From Gemmatimonadota bacterium (GTDB taxonomy: Bacteria > Gemmatimonadota > Gemmatimonadetes > Longimicrobiales > Gaopeijiaceae), in NCBI GenBank assembly GCA_018678395.1, contig JAHHMJ010000250.1, positions 1 to 6,090 of the forward strand: a stretch of DNA of 6,090 nucleotides. The letters run 5' to 3'. Every line of letters starts with the position of its first letter. Within the stretch, counting starts at the first letter, position 1. Both the position numbers and the translations under genes were made by a program. This document shows, piece after piece, positions 1 through 6,090 of the stretch. The notes beneath the pieces were generated by a model, which saw only the letters and a list, made by a program, of their open reading frames with translations, was not told the origin of the DNA and searched no databases.

Positions 1-276
1 GAGCAGGTGCACCTCGCCCTCGTGGCGCAGGGCCCCTCGGCCGTGGCCATGCTCGACGACGATGCGTACCGCGAGATCCACGGCGTGGACAACCCCAACC
101 TCGCCCTCCTGCGGGAGCTTCACGAGAATGGGGTGGAGCTGGTCGTCTGCGGCCAGACGATGGTGGGCCGCGACCTCGCGCGGGGCGACTTCCCGGACTT
201 CGTGAAGGTCAGCCGCGCCGCGACCGCGGCCCGGGTGATTCTGGCCGGCCGGGGCTACGTGTTCAATCCGTTCTGA
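1..276 (+). CDS. DsrE-family protein, C-terminal part (5' end outside window)
   Basis: The reading frame is open from the first base, so the start is upstream; 91 residues are visible before TGA at 274-276. The GTG at 7 is probably an internal valine, because the VHLALVAQGP stretch matches the first visible core strand and loop of DsrE-like proteins. Further family-like elements are VDNPNLALLRELHENGVE, the strand VVCGQTM with a cysteine at codon 148-150, and the tail ARVILAGRGYVFNPF. DsrE/DsrF-like proteins are small alpha/beta proteins. Some relay sulfur through a conserved cysteine in sulfur oxidation or tRNA thiolation, but many members of this broader group have no known role. No other sulfur gene is visible nearby, so a sulfur-transfer role is only a possibility. 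Whether the missing N-terminus carries a signal peptide cannot be seen. Family call fairly sure; function unsure. Confidence 0.8.
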   Translation, partial: EQVHLALVAQGPSAVAMLDDDAYREIHGVDNPNLALLRELHENGVELVVCGQTMVGRDLARGDFPDFVKVSRAATAARVILAGRGYVFNPF

Positions 277-446
277 TTCGCGTTTCGTTTCTCCAGGTCA
301 TCGCCGTCGACATCGATCCCGGGTCTCCGGTCCCACGACTGGTGCACTGACGGGCTCGGAACCGTACCTTCGGCCCCGTTCTCACCTGTGGCCCGACGAC
401 GTCTCTTTTCGCCGACTGGCGATCTGCGAGGCGAACACCCGCATAC

Positions 447-452
447 GGAGGT
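447..452 (+). promoter_or_regulatory. Shine-Dalgarno site deciding a TTG start
   Basis: GGAGGT lies just upstream of TTG at 456, with four bases between GGAGG and the start codon. The spacing is short, but the match is strong. The next in-frame candidate, GTG at 528, would fall inside the first membrane helix and remove the basic RRRK segment that this family keeps. The site therefore supports the non-ATG start at 456. Confidence 0.6.
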
Positions 453-455
453 CCG

Positions 456-2141
456 TTGCAGCGAGGAAACCAGCGGTTCTCCCCCGCCGCGCTCTGGGGA
501 GAGCTCCGGCGACGGAAGGTCGTACGGGTGTTCCTGGGATACGGTGCCGTTTCACTCGTCCTCATCGAGGGGGCGAACAACGTCTTCCCGGTCCTCGGCG
601 TGCCGGACGCCGCCAGCCGGGTGCTGGTCTGGGTCCTGCTCGCGGGCCTGCCCATCGCGATCTTTCTCGCTTGGCGCTTCGACGTGGTGCCGGACCGCGG
701 GACGGATGCGGCGAAGATCGATCCCGAGCCCGTCGACTTGCCCACCGATCGGATCGCCGTCCTGCCGTTTCGCGACATGAGCGCGGGCAAGACCGACGAG
801 TACTTCGCAGACGGCCTCACGGAAGACATCATCGCGAAGCTGTCGACGCTCCCGGCGTTCAACGTCGTGTCGAGAACGTCGGTGATGGGGTTCCGGGACA
901 CGCAGGAGTCGGCGGCCGCGATCGGCCGTGAACTCCGTGCCGGCTCGATCCTGGAGGGAAGCGTGCGCCGCGCCTCCGAGCGGGTCCGGGTCGTCGCCCA
1001 ACTGGTCGATGTGAACACGGATCGGTCGGTGTGGACGGAGACCTACGACCGGGACCTCGAAGATCTACTCGCCCTGCAATCGGACATCGCGACATCGGTA
1101 GCGCGGGGCCTCCAGACCAGTCTCACCTCCGAAGACGAGGCTCGACTCTCGGCGGGATCCGATGCCGACCCCAAGGCCTACGACCTCTACCTGCGTGCCA
1201 GGCACCTCTGGAACACCCGGTCGGTCGAAGGCCTGCGCGAGAGCCGGGCGCTCCTCGAACGCGCCCGCGATCTCGACCCCGACTACCCCGCGGCGCACGC
1301 CGCGCTGGCCACGTCGCTGGCGACGACCGGGTTGTACAATCTCCAGCCGCCCGACGAGACGATGGCGGCGGCTCTCGCCGCGGCGGAGCGGGCGCTCGAC
1401 CTGGACCCGAAATTCGTCGAGGCTCTCAACGCCCGCGGTCTCGTCGAGTGCATCTGGAAGTGGGAATGGGACCAGGGTGGGCGGACGTTCGAAGAGGCGA
1501 TTGCGGCGAGTCCCAGTGACGTCGTCGCGCGCCAGTGGTACGCGCTCAACTGCCTCGCTCCCCAGGGCCGGCTGACCGAGGCCGAAGCCGCCCTCCAGGT
1601 CGCCCGTTCGCTGGATCCGCTCTCACCGATCGTGCGCGCGAGCGAGGCGTTCCTGGCGTACCTTCGGCGCGACATGGCGCAAGCGAGGGAGATCCTCGAC
1701 GCGGTCCTCGCCGATGACGCACCGCCGCCCATCGCCTACCTCTTTCAGGGCTACATCGGGGAATTCCAGGGCCGGCACGAAGACGCGCGACGCGCCTTCC
1801 GACGGGCCCGCGCCGTCGGGGGCGCCACGGTCGAGGCGTTGGCGTCGCTGGCAGCCAACCACGCCCTGTGCGGCAACGAGGTCGAGGCGCAGGAAATGCT
1901 CGAAGAGCTCCTGGTGATCGCAGCTCGCTCCTACGTGTCGTCGGGGCTGATCGCTCGGGTCCACGCGGCCCTGGGGGACTGGGGTCAGGCCCGGGAGAGA
2001 TGGCGAGAGGCCGTCACGAGTCGGTCGGCCGACCTGATCTGGGTCGGTGTGTCACCCATGTACGACTTCGCGCGCGACCGCCCCGTGTGGCGGGAGGTCG
2101 TCGATGCGGTCGGCGCGTATGCTCCGACGGACGACCCCTGA
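456..2141 (+). CDS. Membrane-anchored TolB-like domain / TPR protein
   Basis: 561 residues, TTG start, TGA at 2139-2141. Order: a short basic N-terminus (ELRRRK, about 16-21); two hydrophobic helices at about 24-48 and 55-74; a linker; a TolB-like alpha/beta domain at about 98-222, opening with RIAVLPF, then YFADGLTEDIIAKLS, VVSRTSV, the ILEGSVRR strand, and WTETYDRDLEDLLALQSDIA. From about 240 to 530 come TPR-type helix pairs with DLDPDYPAA, DLDPKFVEA, FEEAIAASP and SLDPLSP repeat ends. The tail WVGVSPMYDFARDRPVW is usual for the family. Similar chains often carry an adenylate cyclase, kinase or winged-helix DNA-binding domain in front; none is present here, so a catalytic role is not supported. 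Two helices after a basic start predict that both ends are cytoplasmic, hence an inferred scaffold at the inner membrane. The partner is unknown. It is separated from both neighbours by spacers of over 120 bases. Confidence 0.88.
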   Translation: MQRGNQRFSPAALWGELRRRKVVRVFLGYGAVSLVLIEGANNVFPVLGVPDAASRVLVWVLLAGLPIAIFLAWRFDVVPDRGTDAAKIDPEPVDLPTDRIAVLPFRDMSAGKTDEYFADGLTEDIIAKLSTLPAFNVVSRTSVMGFRDTQESAAAIGRELRAGSILEGSVRRASERVRVVAQLVDVNTDRSVWTETYDRDLEDLLALQSDIATSVARGLQTSLTSEDEARLSAGSDADPKAYDLYLRARHLWNTRSVEGLRESRALLERARDLDPDYPAAHAALATSLATTGLYNLQPPDETMAAALAAAERALDLDPKFVEALNARGLVECIWKWEWDQGGRTFEEAIAASPSDVVARQWYALNCLAPQGRLTEAEAALQVARSLDPLSPIVRASEAFLAYLRRDMAQAREILDAVLADDAPPPIAYLFQGYIGEFQGRHEDARRAFRRARAVGGATVEALASLAANHALCGNEVEAQEMLEELLVIAARSYVSSGLIARVHAALGDWGQARERWREAVTSRSADLIWVGVSPMYDFARDRPVWREVVDAVGAYAPTDDP

Positions 2142-2203
2142 CCGGCAAGGGCTCGAAGTCCCCGCCCGCTCCACGGTAAGAGACTTGCCGGAGCGGTTCC
2201 GGC
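2142..2203 (+). repeat. Overlapping alternative inverted repeats after the TPR gene
   Basis: CCGGCAAG (2142-2149), starting on the base after the stop codon, is perfectly complementary to CTTGCCGG (2184-2191), with a 34-base loop. The right arm overlaps a second, tighter hairpin: GCCGGA (2187-2192) with TCCGGC (2198-2203), six pairs and a five-base loop. Both cannot form at once. No T-run follows, so it is not a canonical intrinsic terminator. It may be a transcript 3' end, a leader structure for the next gene, or chance in GC-rich DNA. Confidence 0.4.
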
Positions 2204-2252
2204 CCCTTCGGTTCTCCACCACGGCACCCCCACCCGAGCCGGACCTCGCCCC

Positions 2253-2258
2253 AGGAGA
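2253..2258 (+). promoter_or_regulatory. Shine-Dalgarno site for the propeller gene
   Basis: AGGAGA ends ten bases before ATG at 2269. It selects this start over the in-frame ATG at 2047, which lies inside the upstream gene. The 2269 start also places a signal peptide exactly at the N-terminus. Confidence 0.65.
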
Positions 2259-2268
2259 ACCCACCGCC

Positions 2269-2373
2269 ATGTCGTCTGGCCTGTTTCCGCTTCGCCGTCT
2301 GGTCGTCCCATCCGCCTGCGCCCTGACCGCGCTCGCCGCGGCCTCGATCCTCGTCCCGAGCGACGCGCAAGCC
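2269..2373 (+). other. Sec-type signal peptide of the propeller protein
   Basis: Encodes residues 1-35: a short n-region with Arg9-Arg10, a hydrophobic core through LTALAAASILV, and AQA at 33-35 before Gln36, a good signal peptidase I site. There is no twin-arginine consensus. Cys17 lies too early and lacks a leucine or similar residue at -3, so a lipoprotein signal is unlikely. Confidence 0.75.
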
Positions 2374-5300
2374 CAGCAAACGCTGTCCGCGACCGCGAGC
2401 TCGCAGCCCGCCCCCGCCGTCGACCCCATGCTCTACGACGGCATGCGCTACCGCATGGTGGGACCCTTTCGCGGCGGACGTACCACCGCCGTGACCGGCA
2501 TCGCAGACCGGCCGCACACCTTCTTCTTCGGCGGCGCAGGCGGCGGCGTGTGGAAGACCGAGGATGCCGGGCACCACTGGACGCCGATCGCTGACGACTT
2601 CCTCACGGCGGGCGCGGTGGGAGCGCTCGACGTCGCCGACTCCGATCCCGACGTGCTCTACGTCGGCACCGGCTCGGCCTGCATTCGGGGTAACGTGTCG
2701 GTCGGCCGCGGCGTGTGGCGTACACGGGACGGGGGCGACCACTGGGACTTCGTGGGATTGCCGAAGTCCGGGGCCGTGGGATCGCTGATCGTGCACCCCG
2801 ACGATCCCGATCTGGTGTACGTGGCCGCCCTGGGGTCCCCCTTCGGCAAGAACCCGGAGCGGGGCGTCTACCGCTCGCGCGACGGTGGCGACACCTGGGA
2901 CAACGTCCTCTTCCTCAACGACTCCACCGGGGCGGTCTCGCTCGACATGAGCCCGCGCGATCCGGACGTGCTCTACGCCGGCATGTGGCGCGCCGAGCGC
3001 AAGCCCTGGACGCTGATCTCCGGGGGCATGGAGGGCGGGCTCTACAAGACGACCGACGGCGGCGACAGCTGGACGAAGCTGGGCGGCGGCCTGCCCGAGG
3101 GGCTCGTCGGCAAGGTCACGGTCAGCGTGTCGCGGGCGAATCCCGACCGGGTCTACGCGATGGTCGAGGCCGAGCCGGGCAACGGGCTGTATCGGTCCGA
3201 CGACGCGGGCGAGACCTGGACGTTCGTCAACGGTGAGGGCCGCCTCACGGGGCGGGCCTTCTACTACCACCACGTCCACGCCGACCCGGAGGACGAAGAC
3301 ACGGTCTACGTGCTCAACACGCGCTTCTACCGGTCGACCGACGGCGGCGAGACGTTCGAGCTGATCCCGGTCCACCACGGCGACGTGCACGACCTGTGGA
3401 TCAATCCCACGAACGCCGACTTCTTCGTGGTCGGCGACGACGGCGGCGCCGAGGTCTCGCTCAACGGAGGCGAGACACTGTCCGGGGTCTACAACCAGCC
3501 CACCGCCGAGCTCTACGATGTCATGGTCGACAACGGGTACCCCTACCGGTTGTACGGCTCGCAGCAGGACAACACGACCATCAGCGTCCCCGCCTTCCGC
3601 GGCAACAACAACCTGCGGCCGCAGGAGGGATGGGACTACGCCGCCGGATGCGAGGTGGGACCGATCGCCTTCGACCCCGACGATCCCTCGGTGATCTGGT
3701 CGGGCTGCTACGGCGGGATCATCAATCGCTGGGACCGTACGACGGATGTGCGCCGCAACCTGAACCTGTATCCCGAGAATCAGGGGCGAGCGCCGAAGGA
3801 CCTGCAGAATCGCTTCCAGTGGATCGCGCCGATCGTCATGGATCCCCTCGATCCGGCCACGGTCTACCACGCCTCGCAGTACCTGCACCGCACGCGGGAC
3901 GGCGGGCAGACCTGGGAGACGATCTCGCCCGATCTGACCACCGACACCCCCGAACACCAGGAGACCCCCGGCGGGCCGATCCACACCGATCACACCGGCG
4001 TGGAGATGTTCAACACCATCTTCGCCGTCGCGCCCTCACCCCACGCGCGGGGCACGATCTGGGTCGGCTCGGACGACGGCCGCGTCCACATCACCCGCGA
4101 TGACGGGGCCACCTGGACCGACATCACGCCGTCCGAGATGCCCCGGTTCGGCACGGTGAACCGCATCGAGATCTCGCCGCATCGCGCCGGGCGAGCCTTC
4201 CTGGCGGTGCAGCGTTACCGCGAGGACGACTGGCGGCCCTACGTCTTCCGCACCGACGACTTCGGCGCGAACTGGGCCCTGCTGACCGACGGCACCAACG
4301 GCATCCCCGAGGACTACTGGGTGCGCGTCGTGCGCGAGGACGACGTGCGGGAGGGCCTGCTCTACGCCGGCACCGAGTTCGGCCTCTTCGTCTCGTTCGA
4401 TGACGGTGCGCGCTGGCAGCCGCTGCAGATGAATCTGCCCGCGAGCCCGATCATGGACCTGAAGGTGGCCCACGGCGATCTCGCGGTGGCGACCCAGGGC
4501 CGCTCGTTCTGGGTGCTGGACGACCTCACGCCGCTGCGCGAGTTGGCCGGGGACCTGGCCGTCGAGGCCCCCGCGCTCCTCTACACCCCGCGCGACATCG
4601 CTCGGGGACGGGCTGCGCCGCCGCTTCAGGAGATGGACCTCAACGTTCCCGACCCCCTGCCCGACGGGGCCCTGCTGCACTACGCCATCCAGGGTGAGGC
4701 CGGACCGCTGTCACTCGAGGTGGTGGCCGCCGACGGCCGGGTGATGCAGCGGTGGGCGTCGCCAGACGCGGCCGCGGGAGGCGGAGGACCGGGTGCCGGA
4801 CGAGGCGGTGGCCTGTCGACCGACCCCGGCTTCCATCGAGTGGTCTGGCGGCTCCGTGACCAGGGCAGCGGCAACGCCAAGGTGCCCCCGGGATCGTACA
4901 CGGCGCGGCTCACCTGGGACGGCGGTGAGGCGGAGCGGCCCTTCCAGGTGCTGCCCGACCCCCTGAACCCGACCATCACCCAGGCCGACTACGAGGCCCA
5001 GTACCGCATCACGGGCGAGGTGGCCGCGACCGCCGCCGAGATCCGCGCGTTGCTGAGGCGCATCGGAGCCGCGCGGGATGAGGCCATCGAGATCGTGGCC
5101 GCGGCCCGTGCGGCCGACCGCGATGTGGGTCGGCTGCCCGAGCTGCTCCAGCAGATGGAGGCTGACGTCGCGCCGCTGGAAGCCCGGCTCGACCCGCCGG
5201 ACCGACCCGACGTTCCCGTCTCCGAGGTCCCCGCGACCGGCGCCGGTCTCGTCTCGGACTACGGCACCCTGGTCGGCTACCTGAACAGCGGGGGCGGCTA

Positions 5301-5478
5301 CGGCGCCGGGGGTGCCGAAGGTGCACCCACCGCCGGGGGCCTCGCTCGCCGGGCCGACCTCGACGCGGCCTGGGCCGAGGTGCGGGACGCGCTCGTCCCG
5401 GCTCTGGAGCAGGCGATCGAGCGGTTCAATCACGAGGCGAGCCGGCTCGAGCTGGAGGGCATCGGCGGCGGCAGCTGA
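2269..5478 (+). CDS. Secreted VPS10/sortilin-like Asp-box beta-propeller protein (often annotated glycosyl hydrolase)
   Basis: 1069 residues, TGA at 5476-5478. A Sec signal peptide covers about 1-35: RR at 9-10, a hydrophobic core, and AQA before a likely cut at 35/36. The mature protein opens with YRMVGPFRGGRTTAVTGI, the family's usual entry strand. Asp-box turns (S/T-x-D-x-G-x-x-W type) begin near residues 96, 151, 202, 260, 309, 355, 541, 608, 661 and 708, with a degenerate one near 397. This indicates large Asp-box (BNR) propellers to about residue 760, closing with VATQGRSFWVLDDLT. A beta segment follows, then a glycine-rich linker (about 835-848), an Ig-like strand set with PPGSYTARLTWDG (about 850-905), and a helical tail broken by a second glycine-rich stretch near residues 1006-1026. 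Length fits the family. The only mature cysteines are 138, 461 and 480; the last two sit on neighbouring strands and could form a disulfide. The glycosyl hydrolase label rests on fold, as I see no proven catalytic set. Periplasmic or extracellular; ligand unknown. Confidence 0.92.
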   Translation: MSSGLFPLRRLVVPSACALTALAAASILVPSDAQAQQTLSATASSQPAPAVDPMLYDGMRYRMVGPFRGGRTTAVTGIADRPHTFFFGGAGGGVWKTEDAGHHWTPIADDFLTAGAVGALDVADSDPDVLYVGTGSACIRGNVSVGRGVWRTRDGGDHWDFVGLPKSGAVGSLIVHPDDPDLVYVAALGSPFGKNPERGVYRSRDGGDTWDNVLFLNDSTGAVSLDMSPRDPDVLYAGMWRAERKPWTLISGGMEGGLYKTTDGGDSWTKLGGGLPEGLVGKVTVSVSRANPDRVYAMVEAEPGNGLYRSDDAGETWTFVNGEGRLTGRAFYYHHVHADPEDEDTVYVLNTRFYRSTDGGETFELIPVHHGDVHDLWINPTNADFFVVGDDGGAEVSLNGGETLSGVYNQPTAELYDVMVDNGYPYRLYGSQQDNTTISVPAFRGNNNLRPQEGWDYAAGCEVGPIAFDPDDPSVIWSGCYGGIINRWDRTTDVRRNLNLYPENQGRAPKDLQNRFQWIAPIVMDPLDPATVYHASQYLHRTRDGGQTWETISPDLTTDTPEHQETPGGPIHTDHTGVEMFNTIFAVAPSPHARGTIWVGSDDGRVHITRDDGATWTDITPSEMPRFGTVNRIEISPHRAGRAFLAVQRYREDDWRPYVFRTDDFGANWALLTDGTNGIPEDYWVRVVREDDVREGLLYAGTEFGLFVSFDDGARWQPLQMNLPASPIMDLKVAHGDLAVATQGRSFWVLDDLTPLRELAGDLAVEAPALLYTPRDIARGRAAPPLQEMDLNVPDPLPDGALLHYAIQGEAGPLSLEVVAADGRVMQRWASPDAAAGGGGPGAGRGGGLSTDPGFHRVVWRLRDQGSGNAKVPPGSYTARLTWDGGEAERPFQVLPDPLNPTITQADYEAQYRITGEVAATAAEIRALLRRIGAARDEAIEIVAAARAADRDVGRLPELLQQMEADVAPLEARLDPPDRPDVPVSEVPATGAGLVSDYGTLVGYLNSGGGYGAGGAEGAPTAGGLARRADLDAAWAEVRDALVPALEQAIERFNHEASRLELEGIGGGS

Positions 5479-5517
5479 GTACTGGCCGCCCCACTCCTGC
5501 ACTCCGAGGAAGCGTGC

Positions 5518-5550
5518 TTGACTCCCGGGGGGGTGGCCCCGGACTATGAC
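5518..5550 (+). promoter_or_regulatory. Possible sigma-70-like promoter for the 5625 gene
   Basis: TTGACT (5518-5523) matches five of six positions of the -35 consensus. The best -10-like word, TATGAC (5545-5550), matches four of six, but the 21-base spacing is longer than usual. Alternatives at 17-18 bases are poorer (GACTAT, three of six). It lies about 75 bases before the next start codon and directly beside the palindrome at 5548. Suggestive only. Confidence 0.22.
5525..5542 (+). terminator. GC-rich hairpin after the propeller gene, no T-run
   Basis: CCGGGG (5525-5530) pairs with CCCCGG (5537-5542) across a six-base GGGTGG loop, 46 bases after the stop codon of the propeller gene. The stem is very stable for its size and sits where a terminator would be expected. 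No T-tract follows, so it is at best a non-canonical terminator or a 3'-end protecting structure. Confidence 0.35.
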
Positions 5551-5559
5551 CGATCGGTC
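5548..5559. promoter_or_regulatory. Perfect 12-bp palindrome, candidate operator
   Basis: GACCGATCGGTC reads the same on both strands with no spacer. It sits between the possible promoter words and the gene at 5625, where a dimeric repressor such as a TetR-type protein could bind. A further GACCG at 5566-5570 can pair with the palindrome's right half CGGTC (5555-5559) across a six-base loop, giving an alternative RNA hairpin. No regulator gene is visible in the window, so the operator role is inference. Confidence 0.3.
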
Positions 5560-5624
5560 GTCTCGGACCGGCCTCGGCACGAGCGTTTCGCGCCTGGCAC
5601 CCTTCCCATCGAGCCCCCCTCCCG

Positions 5625-6090
5625 ATGATCACACACGGCCAGAAGGACAGCCAACTCATCGAGTTCGCCCGCCAGTGGCGTTCTCAGACCAGCAGCGGCG
5701 GCATGATTCGCAGCAAGCCACTCTCCGCACTCGACCGAGCGTTGGCGTCGTACGAAACGCTCGGGAACCTGGGCGCGGTCGAGGATGCCCTGAAGGCGTG
5801 GCAGGACTCGAAGGGCGCCGGTGACGCGTGGAAGACCTCGGGGCGGAACCGCACCGGGGCGGTCACGGCCCTCGTTTCGATTCTGGCCGGCGTCGGCGAC
5901 AACGACGCTGCGCTGGGGGTCGACCCTGCGATGGTCCCGGGGCTCGTCGACGCGCGGCGGGGCGTCCTGTACCTCTTCAGCCACCTGGACGAGACCAACT
6001 TCAGCAAGATCGAGGTCATCATGGAGGGTGGTCTCGGCCTCCTGGGAGGAGCGCTCAGCTTTGCCGGAGAGCCGCTGAAAGGTATGGACG
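5625..6090 (+). CDS. Unrecognised protein, N-terminal part (runs off right edge)
   Basis: The frame is open from ATG at 5625 to the window's end without a stop: 155 codons plus one base. About 85% of codons end in G or C by my count (132 of 155), as in the neighbouring genes, which favours this frame over the shorter overlapping ones. Upstream the frame is closed by TGA at 5547-5549, and ATG 5625 is the first usable start. No SD is visible; the preceding bases are C-rich, so initiation may be weak or leaderless. The visible protein looks mostly alpha-helical and soluble at first: LSALDRALASYETL (33-46), VEDALKAWQDSKG (52-64), then WKTSGRNRTGAVTALVSILAG (69-89) and LYLFSHLDETNFSKIEVI (115-132). 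A glycine-rich hydrophobic stretch, GGLGLLGGALSFAG, follows at 135-148. No signal peptide and no catalytic motif are visible. I do not recognise the family; the helical pattern only loosely recalls N-terminal modules of effector-like proteins. Confidence 0.75.
   Translation, partial: MITHGQKDSQLIEFARQWRSQTSSGGMIRSKPLSALDRALASYETLGNLGAVEDALKAWQDSKGAGDAWKTSGRNRTGAVTALVSILAGVGDNDAALGVDPAMVPGLVDARRGVLYLFSHLDETNFSKIEVIMEGGLGLLGGALSFAGEPLKGMD

Noticed and set aside
409..422. A small hairpin, TCGCC-GACT-GGCGA, ahead of the TPR gene.
   Set aside because: Only five pairs, no T-run after it, and such stems are common by chance at this GC content; no regulatory role can be argued.
277..446. The spacer between the DsrE-like and TPR genes, searched for a promoter and terminator.
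   Set aside because: A CTGACG word at 347-352 has no acceptable -10 partner at normal spacing, and no convincing terminator hairpin was found.
263..1018. A 251-codon minus-strand frame covering the spacer and the start of the TPR gene.
   Set aside because: The translation is low-complexity and rich in Arg, Ser and Thr, with no family features, and the + strand frame shows clear TolB-like motifs.
2047..2268. An N-terminal extension of the propeller protein to the in-frame ATG at 2047.
   Set aside because: It would overlap the TPR gene by 95 bases, encodes Arg/Pro/Ser-rich sequence, and would bury the signal peptide that sits exactly after ATG 2269, which has its own SD.
2317..2319. Cys17 of the propeller protein as a lipoprotein attachment site.
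   Set aside because: The preceding residues V-P-S-A do not fit a lipobox, and the hydrophobic core continues after the cysteine to a normal AQA cleavage site.
2014..3993. A 659-codon open frame on the minus strand, antisense to the TPR and propeller genes.
   Set aside because: It lies opposite strongly supported genes, and its protein is an irregular mix rich in Val, Arg, Gly and His with no recognisable domain. Long antisense open frames are expected opposite G/C-ending codons in GC-rich DNA.
4711..5580. A 289-codon minus-strand frame opposite the propeller protein's C-terminal part.
   Set aside because: No recognisable motif, and it is antisense to a well-supported exported protein; best read as a codon-bias shadow.
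5544..5984. A 146-codon minus-strand frame, plus short + frames at 5546-5824 and 5821-6078, competing with the gene at 5625.
   Set aside because: The 5625 frame is longer, open to the edge, has about 85% G/C third positions and gives a balanced helical protein; the others give Arg/Pro/Ser-rich shadow-like sequences.

Overview
The window is GC-rich, bacterial-looking DNA. All four supported genes lie on the + strand, and their codons end mostly in G or C. The gene content is a DsrE-like protein, a two-helix membrane anchor fused to a TolB-like domain and TPRs, and a very large secreted Asp-box (VPS10/sortilin-like) propeller protein. Together with the GC bias this suits an environmental Gemmatimonadota-type genome. 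That assignment is inferred from family knowledge: there is no rRNA or marker gene here to settle it, and Acidobacteriota or other GC-rich phyla stay possible.

Layout: (1) 1-276 is the C-terminal part of a DsrE-family protein cut by the window's left edge. (2) 277-455 is a short spacer ending in a Shine-Dalgarno (SD) sequence. (3) 456-2141 encodes a 561-residue TolB-like/TPR membrane-anchored protein starting at TTG. (4) 2142-2268 is a spacer with two overlapping, mutually exclusive inverted repeats, then an SD. (5) 2269-5478 encodes a 1069-residue exported beta-propeller protein. (6) 5479-5624 is a spacer with a GC-rich hairpin, a possible promoter and a perfect 12-bp palindrome. (7) 5625-6090 is the start of an unrecognised gene that runs off the right edge. 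No stretch over 300 bases is empty.

The genes do not form an obvious pathway. Gaps of 179, 127 and 146 bases, each with its own start context or inverted repeats, suggest largely independent units. The TolB/TPR protein is probably a scaffold at the inner face of the membrane. The propeller protein acts outside the cytoplasm. The last, incomplete gene has no function I can name and is the most open item. I saw no mobile element, CRISPR array, tRNA or rRNA. I also found no convincing evidence of a new multi-gene system; the best lead is the 5479-6090 segment (hairpin, palindrome, unknown gene), which needs its right-hand continuation.
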